A stretch of 14,486 bases of DNA from JALRBM01 sp964477195 (GTDB lineage Bacteria > Patescibacteriota > Saccharimonadia > Saccharimonadales > Saccharimonadaceae), in contig CAYZCX010000022.1 in the NCBI GenBank assembly GCA_964477195.1, positions 1 to 14,486 on the forward strand, given 5' to 3'. The notes under the pieces are model-generated. The model ran no database searches and was not told the origin of the DNA. It saw only the letters and a program-made list of their open reading frames with translations. The translations under genes and the position numbers were made by a program. Shown in pieces: positions 1 to 5,697 of this stretch; position 1 is the first letter of the stretch, and each line of letters begins with the position of its first letter.

Positions 1-55
1 TCACGCCTCCCTGTCACGGAGGAGATCGCCGGTTCAAATCCGGTCGAGCCCGCCA
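1..55 (+). tRNA. tRNA-Asp (anticodon GTC), 3' part only
   Basis: The sequence begins inside the gene, just 5' of the anticodon arm. The anticodon stem pairs 6-10 with 18-22 (five pairs) around a 7-base loop at 11-17, with anticodon GTC at 13-15. The T arm pairs 28-32 with 40-44 around loop TTCAAAT. The 3' acceptor strand is 45-51, followed by discriminator G at 52 and an encoded CCA at 53-55. A G discriminator and GTC anticodon fit aspartate. The 5' acceptor strand and D arm lie outside the window. Confidence 0.93.
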
Positions 56-70
56 TAGAAATTATTTGAT

Positions 71-98
71 AACACCGTAAGATTACGGTGTTATTTTT
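71..98 (+). terminator. Intrinsic terminator after tRNA-Asp
   Basis: A perfect inverted repeat (71-80 with 83-92, AACACCGTAA/TTACGGTGTT) closes to about 8-9 pairs once a realistic loop is allowed. It is followed by ATTTTTT at 93-99. Its position 15 bases after the encoded CCA makes it the natural end of the tRNA transcript. Confidence 0.85.
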
Positions 99-243
99 TG
101 TCTCGTATCAAATAGAATACAGGAGGAGTGATCTCTTAGATGAGACCTCTCCCAGAGGATGGAGCAGAAAATACCAACTTTCATGCTATTGCCACGGACA
201 TCAGAGACGTGTCATTATAAACTTACCGTTAGCAAGGAGACCT

Positions 244-690
244 ATGCATTCATCATCAGAACTACGCTACATCGAGCTTAAGAAAGAGTTGATTACCTCA
301 AAGACCATTACCGATCTTAACAATTTACTTCCTCAATTGTCCTCAAAAGCAAAGATATTAACAAAAGAGTGGCTTGAATACATTTTTGATTCTGGGACAC
401 GTCTGTTTGTTGCGCTTGATGGCGATACCGTGGTAGGAACAACTCTTCTCTGCCCCATGGTAATACTCGTAGGACAAAAGGATTGGATTGAGGATGTGGT
501 TGTTGATGAAGGCTATAGAGGTCGCGGCATAGCCAGTCAGCTTCTTGCCATGGCAGAAGCTGAGAGTGCACATGGACCGGCAAAAAGTATCAATCTTACA
601 TCGAGTTCTTCTCGAGGTAGCGCACGTGAAATGTATATAAAACGAGGCTACACCCAGCGTGACAGTAGTCTCTTTCGCCATACTTTTTGA
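244..690 (+). CDS. GNAT-family N-acetyltransferase, 148 aa
   Basis: Cytosolic acetyl-CoA-dependent acyltransferase of the GNAT superfamily; the substrate cannot be read from sequence. The diagnostic motif A lies at residues 84-101: a hydrophobic strand (WIEDVVV) followed by the pyrophosphate-binding loop RGRGIA at 92-97 and a helix. A motif-B-like SAREMYIKRGY follows at about 126-136. The 148-aa length is normal for a single GNAT domain. I chose the ATG at 244 because AAGGAGA lies 4 bases upstream; the same frame is open from 88, but that extension would begin inside the tRNA terminator and translates to atypical residues. A possible promoter is TTGCCA (189-194), 18 bases, CATTAT (213-218). 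The stop TGA at 688-690 overlaps the -35 box of the next gene. Confidence 0.85.
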   Translation: MHSSSELRYIELKKELITSKTITDLNNLLPQLSSKAKILTKEWLEYIFDSGTRLFVALDGDTVVGTTLLCPMVILVGQKDWIEDVVVDEGYRGRGIASQLLAMAEAESAHGPAKSINLTSSSSRGSAREMYIKRGYTQRDSSLFRHTF

Positions 691-715
691 AAAATTATAA
701 TATTTATGGTATTAT
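687..715 (+). promoter_or_regulatory. Sigma70-like promoter for the 107-aa gene
   Basis: TTGAAA at 687-692 and TATTAT at 710-715 are separated by 17 bases, close to housekeeping consensus. The predicted start near 722 gives a leader of about 58 bases carrying a Shine-Dalgarno just before the GTG at 781. The -35 overlaps the stop codon of the acetyltransferase gene. Confidence 0.6.
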
Positions 716-780
716 TTTCCTACCGCACACCCATTGCAACTAGGTATTCGACAATCTCCGCCCAACCTTAAGGAGCAATC

Positions 781-1104
781 GTGAGAGATAGGCCAGACGA
801 AGATGCTGTCCTCATCCAAGTAAGCTGGAGTACTCATCCGTTGGCTCCTTTTTGCGACTTCGAGATTCTTCCCAGGAGCGTAACGCCAGGAGAAGATAGA
901 GCCAATGGAGTCGAATATCGTTATCTTACGGTTGGCGAATCGGCAGAATTCAACCGAGGCGCGGGACCTTTTACAAAGAGATACGAGGTTACTTATCTGG
1001 GCCAAGGAAAAGCTACCGTCTATCCCATGGGACGATGGATCATAGGTGAACTTGGCTTCAAGCAAGAAGTAGAGACGATCCTTATTCCGGGATGGGATGT
1101 GTAA
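781..1104 (+). CDS. Hypothetical protein, 107 aa, no recognised family
   Basis: I do not recognise this protein. It is soluble-looking, has no signal peptide or membrane segment, and alternates short hydrophobic stretches with Gly/Pro turns (e.g. YRYLTVGESAEF, RYEVTYLGQGKATVYPMG), which suggests a small beta-rich fold. It contains one cysteine, near residue 25. The start is GTG at 781, with TAAGGAG at 769-775 five bases upstream; this and the good promoter upstream (687-715) argue that it is a real gene. It is followed 17 bases later by a strong hairpin terminator, so it appears to be a single-gene transcript. A 117-aa frame on the opposite strand (712-1065) lacks such signals and I treat it as a shadow. 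Confidence in coding is moderate; function is unknown. Confidence 0.6.
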   Translation: MRDRPDEDAVLIQVSWSTHPLAPFCDFEILPRSVTPGEDRANGVEYRYLTVGESAEFNRGAGPFTKRYEVTYLGQGKATVYPMGRWIIGELGFKQEVETILIPGWDV

Positions 1105-1121
1105 CGATCGATCACACCGCT

Positions 1122-1169
1122 AAGCCGCTCGGGAGCAGACAAAAGCCGCTCCCTCGAGCGGCTTTTGTC
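1122..1169 (+). terminator. Strong hairpin terminator with an alternative pairing arm
   Basis: Bases 1138-1151 and 1156-1169 form a perfect 14-pair stem with a 4-base loop and a CTTTTGTC descending arm. The A/T-rich stem base would also give a U-run on the opposite strand, so it may terminate both ways. An upstream arm (1122-1136) repeats AAGCCGCTC and can instead pair with 1148-1164 (9 + 6 pairs with a 2-base bulge), so two mutually exclusive structures are possible. It ends the transcript of the 107-aa gene. Confidence 0.75.
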
Positions 1170-1183
1170 ATATATTGGCAAGG

Positions 1184-1212
1184 TTGAATAATATATATGT
1201 CAGTGCTACACT
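1184..1212 (+). promoter_or_regulatory. Promoter giving a probably leaderless Nudix mRNA
   Basis: TTGAAT (1184-1189), a 17-base spacer and TACACT (1207-1212) form a promoter-like pair; a TG dinucleotide one base before the -10 makes it an extended -10 element. Only 7 bases (1213-1219) separate the -10 from ATG 1220, so transcription should start at or next to the A of the start codon. No Shine-Dalgarno lies before this ATG. Confidence 0.5.
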
Positions 1213-1219
1213 TCGATTC

Positions 1220-1830
1220 ATGACAGAACGCCTCAATCTTAAAGATTACAACTTATCTACAAAACTTATAGGAGATTCAGAATTAACAGTCGTTAATAAT
1301 CACCTACGATATCGAAGAGATCAGGTAGAGTTTCCTGGGGGCTATCGTGGTGAATACACCTATATTGATGACGAGTTCCCTGCAGTGGGTGTTGCAGCCC
1401 TCGATAAAAGAATGGGGAAACGTACCCTTCTGATGGTGCTCCAAGAACGCTATCCTTCACAGACGGTAGGCTGGGAGATCCCTGCTGGTGGCGTCGACGA
1501 GAGAGGATTGGAATTTGCTGCTCGTAATGAACTGGAGCAAGAAGGTGGCCTTGCCGCCGAAACATGGCATCGTCTTCCCCAACAGGTAGAGAATACAGGA
1601 CGAGGAAATTCACGGATGGATTTATTCATTGCTACTGGAATTACCGAGGAACAATGGATACGGAAGAAAGTGAAGTCATCCTTGATCGAAAATGGTTCCC
1701 TTTTGATGAAGTCGAGGATCTTATGCTCGATGGCGAAGTGAGTGCAGGTCACACACTCGCAAGTTTTGCATTAATAAATGCATTTTTGCGGAAGAACCCC
1801 GATCATCTCATTACGAGAATGACTGAATAA
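1220..1830 (+). pseudogene. Nudix hydrolase (ADP-ribose pyrophosphatase-like), frameshifted
   Basis: Nudix enzymes hydrolyse nucleoside diphosphates linked to another moiety; the ADP-ribose pyrophosphatase group fits best. The first frame (from ATG 1220) carries the N-terminal beta domain, then EIPAGG at about 86-91 and a Nudix-box-like helix at 90-112. Homology-like sequence runs to LFIATGITEEQ near 1654, after which this frame degenerates and stops at 1741. The expected C-terminal part (WFPFDEVEDLM, then ALINAFL) continues in the -1 frame from about 1657 to TAA 1828-1830. One missing A in the ACAATGG stretch at 1651-1657 would restore a protein of about 203 aa. The Nudix box is also irregular: one residue shorter than GX5EX7REUXEEXGU, with NEL and QE where REL and EE are expected. 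A TTG at 1175 extends the frame, but ATG 1220 fits the promoter. It could be a sequencing error, but the eroded box favours decay. Confidence 0.75.
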
Positions 1831-1831
1831 A

Positions 1832-2425
1832 TTACTTGCCGTAGCGATCTTCGACAAATTTCCAGTCGACCACGTTCCACCATGCTTTTACATAATCATC
1901 TCGTTTATTCTTGTAGTCAAGATAGTACGCATGTTCCCAGACATCGAGGCCAAGAAGTGGCGCGTCGAGTCCCTGCATAATTGGCGTGTCTTGGTTGGGT
2001 GTTGTCATAATATCCAGATTGGGCTGTAGCCATGCCCATCCACTTCCAAATACACCAAGTGATTTTGTTGTAAATTCATCTACGAAGCTTTGGAAACTAC
2101 CGTATCGCTTATTGATTGCTGTTGCCAGCTCTCCACTCGGCTCACCACCACCGTCAGGTGACATCCACTGCCAAAAAAGCGAATGATTATAGTGGCCCCC
2201 GCCTTGGTTTCGAATCGCTACCTGTACTCCCTCGGGTAATGAAGAGAGGTCTGAGAGCAAGCTCTCGAGAGAGCGTTCCTTTAGAGCAGGAGCATCATCA
2301 AGTGCGGCATTAAGTTTGTCGACATATGCCTGATGATGCTTATCATGATGGAGTTGCATAATATCCTTGCTGATATATTTGCCTAGTTGATCATATTCAT
2401 AGGGTAAATCGGGTAGTGTAAACAT
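1832..2425 (-). CDS. sodA: Superoxide dismutase, Fe/Mn family, Mn-type residues, 197 aa
   Basis: Dismutates superoxide to oxygen and hydrogen peroxide in the cytosol, using Mn (possibly Fe) as cofactor. The metal ligands are H26 (in LHHDKHH), H81 (in NHSLFW), D161 and H165 (in DVWEHAYY); second-sphere H30 and Y34 are present. Numbering matches E. coli SodA closely. Metal-type markers point to Mn: Gly at 77 and Gln at 145 (PNQDTP), where Fe enzymes have Gln near 69 and Ala/His near 141. Length is typical, with no signal peptide. GAGGT lies 4 bases before the ATG. It follows the foldase gene by 10 bases and is probably the last gene of the tRNA-Arg-led unit. Its stop is one base from the stop of the convergent Nudix gene, with no visible terminator between them. 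Cambialistic activity cannot be excluded. Confidence 0.96.
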   Translation of the reverse strand: MFTLPDLPYEYDQLGKYISKDIMQLHHDKHHQAYVDKLNAALDDAPALKERSLESLLSDLSSLPEGVQVAIRNQGGGHYNHSLFWQWMSPDGGGEPSGELATAINKRYGSFQSFVDEFTTKSLGVFGSGWAWLQPNLDIMTTPNQDTPIMQGLDAPLLGLDVWEHAYYLDYKNKRDDYVKAWWNVVDWKFVEDRYGK

Positions 2426-2435
2426 GGTACCTCAC

Positions 2436-3509
2436 TTATTGATTTTGATCGTTACTTACGGTTCCCTGAGCCTGCACCTCTGGGATTTGAATATATTCTT
2501 TGATTTTACCGGCTTTTTTAAGTTCAACGAGCTGCTTCTTGAACTCTGTAAGCGGAATCTTTATGAAGGCGTAACTTACCTGTGTATCGGTCTTCTCAAG
2601 AAGACGAATGAAATAGTATCCATCACCTGTTGTCGTTTTGATAACATTTGATACTTGATCCTTTTCTAAATTAACGGCCGCGGTGCTAAGACCGCCATCA
2701 CGGTTTGCATAAGAGACGAAGCCTGAAATACCCGACTCTACTTTTCCGTCACCTTCTCCACCTAACTCTGCTGCTATTTTATCGAAATCGGGTCCAGCAG
2801 ACTTAATAAGTTCCGCTGCTTTCTCTTCTTTTTGCTTGGCGTCAGTATCGATTGAGTATGAGACGTCTTGGCGTGTAAGTTTTGCCTTTACATCCTGGCG
2901 ATATTCGTCCGCTGACCAGCCGAGCACATTCAATGCCGAGGCGTCATACGTTTCTTGAGAGATTCGACCATTTGCCGTGTTTCTGTCATCGTCAATAACT
3001 TTATCAATGCGATCATTTGAAATGGTTATACCGAGGTTACGTGCCAGTTTCGCCGCGTATGCATCGGCAGTAACTGTATTCATAGATTTTCGCTTCACGT
3101 AGTCAAGCTGGCGTTTTCCATCTTCACTTCCCAAATTGAGCTGCTCACTTCGTTGTAAATAATGCGCCGAACTGTTGTTATACATGAGATAGTCGCCATA
3201 CCGTACTGATTCTCCGTCAACCGATGCGACAGGTAATGGTAATACGCGAGTAACTCGGTAAAAAAATGTACTCGTGTTTTGAACGATATAAAGTTGCCAC
3301 CATCCAACGAGCACGACGAGAAGGAGCGCGACAATCGTTACCAGTATCGTATTGAAGACCAAACGGTGCTTGGCATATTGCATAGGATATTTAAACCGCC
3401 GCCCGCCTGCCAAAATGCGCTCACGATGCTCCGCTACTGTTTCGTTCGTAATACGAGACGGCGCCTCTTTGCTTGCTTTGTCACGTCGTTTGAGTCGTAG
3501 TTTTTTCAT
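2436..3509 (-). CDS. Membrane-anchored parvulin/SurA-like peptidyl-prolyl isomerase (foldase), 357 aa
   Basis: Probable extracytoplasmic foldase of the PrsA/SurA type, assisting folding of secreted or membrane proteins. Residues 1-49 are a very basic cytoplasmic tail, 50-75 a single transmembrane segment, about 95-215 a SurA-N-like chaperone region (begins VASVDGESV), and about 225-320 a degenerate PpiC/parvulin domain (GFVSYANRDGG ... DQVSNVIKTTTGDGYYFIRLLEK). The C-terminal tail is low complexity. The mature part has no cysteine and no lipobox; it is anchored by the N-terminal helix. I chose ATG 3509 because AAGGGGA lies just upstream; an earlier ATG at 3527 has no such site. The gene overlaps the PH-domain gene by 29 bases, so translational coupling is likely. 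Isomerase activity is uncertain; chaperone activity alone is possible. Confidence 0.82.
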   Translation of the reverse strand: MKKLRLKRRDKASKEAPSRITNETVAEHRERILAGGRRFKYPMQYAKHRLVFNTILVTIVALLLVVLVGWWQLYIVQNTSTFFYRVTRVLPLPVASVDGESVRYGDYLMYNNSSAHYLQRSEQLNLGSEDGKRQLDYVKRKSMNTVTADAYAAKLARNLGITISNDRIDKVIDDDRNTANGRISQETYDASALNVLGWSADEYRQDVKAKLTRQDVSYSIDTDAKQKEEKAAELIKSAGPDFDKIAAELGGEGDGKVESGISGFVSYANRDGGLSTAAVNLEKDQVSNVIKTTTGDGYYFIRLLEKTDTQVSYAFIKIPLTEFKKQLVELKKAGKIKEYIQIPEVQAQGTVSNDQNQ

Positions 3510-4023
3510 ATTCCCCTTGCTTCTCATTGCCCACCGCTACAGTGACCGCGTCCTGGAGCTTATTGTAAATCTCTTCGGGGTGGGCAACTTTTTTGATAAT
3601 AAGGTCGCCCACAACAGTCTGGATGACAATCGTGCCAAATCCAAATGCCTCTCCCGTGAATCCAGGTATATTATAGCTTATGTTTTGAATTTTTGATAGG
3701 CTGAGCTCAACAACATCCTTACCAAAAAATCCATGCTGTGTCACCTGTCGTATACGTTGGTCGGTTACAATATATATTGTGAAGTACCACATTATGAAGT
3801 GATAAGAGAATAATAAAATTCCCACCACGAGTCCTGCGATTGGCAGTAAAAAGAGTTCGATGGTATTTTGCCAAATGAGCGGTGGAATAGCTGAAATGGC
3901 AAACGGTATAAGCAAAAGATAAAAGCCCTTTCGCATGGAAATCATGTGGCGTCGAAACACGAAAAGCAATTGCTCGTCTTCGCGTTGACCGTCAAATTCT
4001 TGGGTATCGTCTTTTTTACTCAT
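3481..4023 (-). CDS. Membrane protein with bacterial PH domain (bPH2/DUF304), 180 aa
   Basis: The N-terminus is acidic and soluble (1-20), followed by two transmembrane segments at about 32-52 and 57-79, then a bacterial PH domain at about 80-158. The domain opens with the family hallmark YIVTDQRIRQVTQHGFFGKDVVELSLSKIQNI and continues with FGFGTIVIQT. The C-terminus is a hydrophilic Thr/Lys/Glu tail. The biochemical role of these proteins is poorly defined; they sit in the cytoplasmic membrane. AGGGAAG lies close before the ATG, and the start codon is only 10 bases from the 3' end of tRNA-Arg, so the mRNA probably comes from the tRNA promoter. The 3' end overlaps the foldase gene, suggesting coupled expression and perhaps a shared envelope function. 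Confidence 0.88.
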   Translation of the reverse strand: MSKKDDTQEFDGQREDEQLLFVFRRHMISMRKGFYLLLIPFAISAIPPLIWQNTIELFLLPIAGLVVGILLFSYHFIMWYFTIYIVTDQRIRQVTQHGFFGKDVVELSLSKIQNISYNIPGFTGEAFGFGTIVIQTVVGDLIIKKVAHPEEIYNKLQDAVTVAVGNEKQGEYEKTTTQTT

Positions 4024-4033
4024 ACTTCCCTTT

Positions 4034-4110
4034 TGGTACCCCGGGCAGGAGTCGAACCTGCAACCTTTTCCTTAGGACGGAACTGCTCTATCCAGTTGAG
4101 CTACCGAGGC
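4034..4110 (-). tRNA. tRNA-Arg (anticodon CCT)
   Basis: A full 77-base cloverleaf with encoded CCA (TGG at 4034-4036 on the + strand). The acceptor pairs 4104-4110 with 4038-4044, including G-T wobbles; the D arm is GCTC/GAGC with the AACTGGATA loop; the anticodon loop is GTCCTAA with anticodon CCT; the T arm is GCAGG/CCTGC with TTCGACT. CCT, A37 and the D-loop A fit arginine (AGG codons). Oddities: the top pair of the anticodon stem (27-43) is a G-A mismatch, and position 32 is G rather than a pyrimidine. Confidence 0.95.
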
Positions 4111-4118
4111 GTACTGTT

Positions 4119-4146
4119 ATTGTACCACTGGTGAATAGGTTTGTAA
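4119..4146 (-). promoter_or_regulatory. Promoter of the tRNA-Arg / PH / foldase / sod unit
   Basis: On the minus strand TTACAA (4141-4146) and TACAAT (4119-4124) are spaced by 16 bases. The predicted start near 4112 lies just before the tRNA 5' end (4110). No other promoter is evident between the tRNA and the PH-domain gene, so this one probably serves the downstream protein genes as well. Confidence 0.55.
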
Positions 4147-4148
4147 CT

Positions 4149-4184
4149 AAAGAGCACCCCTTTAGAGAGTGCTCTTTACTTTTT
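4149..4184. terminator. Hairpin between ndk and tRNA-Arg, probable terminator
   Basis: AAAGAGCAC (4149-4157) pairs perfectly with GTGCTCTTT (4169-4177), with an 11-base loop. On the minus strand it follows ndk by about 25 bases and its descending arm ends in CTTTAGTT, a weak U-run. On the plus strand it is followed by ACTTTTTT, a stronger one, although no plus-strand gene ends nearby. It most likely ends uppP-ndk transcription just before the tRNA promoter. Confidence 0.6.
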
Positions 4185-4202
4185 TACGCAGGTAGTATTA
4201 CA

Positions 4203-4826
4203 TTAATAGTACTTCGCGTACATCACGGCTTCGCTACCGAGATCATACGTTGGGATGTGGACATCGCCAAACCATACTTTGATCTCTGCTTCAGCTTCTT
4301 CTGCCGTTTCACTCGCATGAATAAGGTTGTGGATGGCACGCATTTCTACGTTTGCAACCGCAGGACTATCAACTGAGTAATCACCACGAATTGTCCCGAC
4401 ATCTGCCTTGAATGGTAGTGTATGACCAACAAGCTTGCGAATCATCTCAACTGCCTGAATACCTTCAACAACCATCGCAACAACAGGCCCAGAGGTCATG
4501 AATTCGACGAGACTCTGAGCAACCGCTTTTCCAATTTCATTTTTGTCAGTACTTCCGAGTGCTTCAAGTGGATCTGTATCGAGATTTTCAAATGAGCTAA
4601 GGCTCTTTTCGCCAAGGCGCATAATCCACGCTTCATCACTCATTGGATAATGAGCGCGAACTTGCTCTTCCGTTGCCTGTAACATGTTGATTGCAACGAC
4701 TTTCAGTCCTGCTTTTTCAAAACGGTGAATAATATCACCAATCATCCCACGTTTTACACCATCAGGCTTGATCATGCAGAAAGTGCGTTCGAATTTAATA
4801 CTACCCGGCCCAAATGCTTGAGGCAT
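4203..4826 (-). CDS. ndk: Nucleoside-diphosphate kinase with internal insertion, 207 aa
   Basis: Transfers the gamma phosphate of ATP to NDPs through a phospho-histidine, balancing NTP and dNTP pools in the cytosol. The family start FERTFCMIKPDGVKRG (12-27, K20) is present, as are the substrate-binding TIRGDY (145-150, R147) and the catalytic NLIHASE with H170 (usual form NxxHGSD). Typical bacterial Ndk is about 140-150 aa; this one is longer, with a roughly 34-residue insertion between HY (59-60) and FMTSGPV (109-115), plus short extra segments at both ends. Core residues are intact, so activity is expected. AAAGGAG precedes the ATG by about 9 bases. It lies 27 bases downstream of uppP on the same strand, apparently as a two-gene operon. 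Confidence 0.95.
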   Translation of the reverse strand: MPQAFGPGSIKFERTFCMIKPDGVKRGMIGDIIHRFEKAGLKVVAINMLQATEEQVRAHYPMSDEAWIMRLGEKSLSSFENLDTDPLEALGSTDKNEIGKAVAQSLVEFMTSGPVVAMVVEGIQAVEMIRKLVGHTLPFKADVGTIRGDYSVDSPAVANVEMRAIHNLIHASETAEEAEAEIKVWFGDVHIPTYDLGSEAVMYAKYY

Positions 4827-4853
4827 AGTTTGTTTCTCCTTTATGTAATGCTT

Positions 4854-5648
4854 CTATTTTATCAAAAGAATGACTGCTAAGATAGCCGCCAGCCCGACAC
4901 GGTACCATCCGAACGCCGCGAGACCATGTTTTGCTAGATATCGCATAAGAAATCCAACAGCGATGAGCCCAGAGACAAAGGCGACGAAATTGCTCAAAAG
5001 CAACATAGGAAAATGCTCAAAAAGATAGGCCCGATCACTAGATTTAACCAGCAACTTCACCACCACGCCAAGCATGATGGGTAACGATACCAAGAAACTA
5101 TACTCAGCCGCGGCCGCAGCATTAAGTCCTGCGATTCGCCCGGCAATAATGGTTGAACCCGAACGCGAAACCCCCGGGATAAGTGCAAGTATTTGTACGA
5201 GGCCTATCCAAAGAGCACGCGCTGACCCAAGATGCTGACCATGTTCTTTAGGACTCGCCTTAGGCAGCTTGTCGGCCATAATCATCACGCCGCCAACAAG
5301 TGCAAGAGCAATCAATACAACAAGCAGATTACTGAAAAACGGCGATGACTCGATAAAGCCCGAGAGAAAAAAGCCAATTGCTCCTGCTGGAATAGCCGTT
5401 ATAAGAATATTGCGAGCCAAGACAAAATTATGATTTATAAATACATCTTTGCAAATCGCAACGATTCGCTTACGAAAGTAAATCGCAAGCGCCAACAATG
5501 TTCCGAAATTAATAAATTCGATGAATAGATGGTCGGGTGCCATGCCAAAAAACTCTTGGGCAATAATCAAGTGTCCCGAACTACTAACAGGTATAAATTC
5601 TGTAAGTCCCTGTACTAGGCCAAGAACTATCGCTTCAATTACATTCAT
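4854..5648 (-). CDS. uppP: Undecaprenyl-diphosphatase UppP/BacA, 264 aa
   Basis: Integral membrane phosphatase that converts undecaprenyl diphosphate to undecaprenyl phosphate, recycling the lipid carrier for peptidoglycan and other envelope polymers; loss usually raises bacitracin sensitivity. Both family signatures are intact: QGLTEFIPVSSSGH at 13-26 (Q13, E17, H26) and PGVSRSGST at 158-166 (R162). Hydrophobic segments cover most of the chain, as expected for a polytopic protein, and the length is typical. The start ATG 5648 coincides with the family N-terminus (MNVIEAIVLGLVQG). A GGGGAG run lies only 2 bases before the ATG, too close for a normal Shine-Dalgarno, while a perfect TATAAT sits 9 bases upstream. 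Divergent from the recombinase gene across a 49-base gap; ndk follows. Confidence 0.96.
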   Translation of the reverse strand: MNVIEAIVLGLVQGLTEFIPVSSSGHLIIAQEFFGMAPDHLFIEFINFGTLLALAIYFRKRIVAICKDVFINHNFVLARNILITAIPAGAIGFFLSGFIESSPFFSNLLVVLIALALVGGVMIMADKLPKASPKEHGQHLGSARALWIGLVQILALIPGVSRSGSTIIAGRIAGLNAAAAAEYSFLVSLPIMLGVVVKLLVKSSDRAYLFEHFPMLLLSNFVAFVSGLIAVGFLMRYLAKHGLAAFGWYRVGLAAILAVILLIK

Positions 5649-5657
5649 ATCTCCCCT

Positions 5658-5663
5658 ATTATA
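5658..5663 (-). promoter_or_regulatory. -10 box (TATAAT) of uppP
   Basis: A perfect TATAAT on the minus strand ends 9 bases before the uppP ATG, implying a 5' leader of only about 0-3 bases. No clear -35 was found at 16-18 bases. Confidence 0.5.
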
Positions 5664-5685
5664 CCCAAAATACAGCCGTTTAGGC

Positions 5686-5691
5686 TATGCT
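5686..5691 (+). promoter_or_regulatory. -10-like box of the recombinase gene
   Basis: TATGCT at 5686-5691 ends 6 bases before ATG 5698; no Shine-Dalgarno lies upstream of that ATG. A leaderless transcript would fit. No convincing -35 was found. Confidence 0.4.
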
Positions 5692-5697
5692 AATACT

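Noticed and set aside
712..1065. 117-aa open frame on the minus strand over the hypothetical gene
   Set aside because: No Shine-Dalgarno, promoter or family features, whereas the plus-strand frame has all the expected signals.
1..1175. tRNA-Asp as an integration site with attachment repeats flanking the small accessory genes
   Set aside because: No second copy of the tRNA 3' end is visible in the window, and the only recombinase nearby is a housekeeping-type Xer far away.
1640..1665. Programmed -1 ribosomal frameshift in the Nudix gene
   Set aside because: No X-XXY-YYZ slippery heptamer and no clear downstream stem-loop; the degraded Nudix box fits decay better.
3946..4134. 62-aa plus-strand frame over the tRNA-Arg
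   Set aside because: It is the antisense shadow of the tRNA and of the PH-domain gene start.
5521..5697. N-terminal extension of the recombinase (59 extra residues)
   Set aside because: It lies within the divergent uppP gene, and the extra sequence does not resemble the family; the normal Xer N-terminus begins at 5698.
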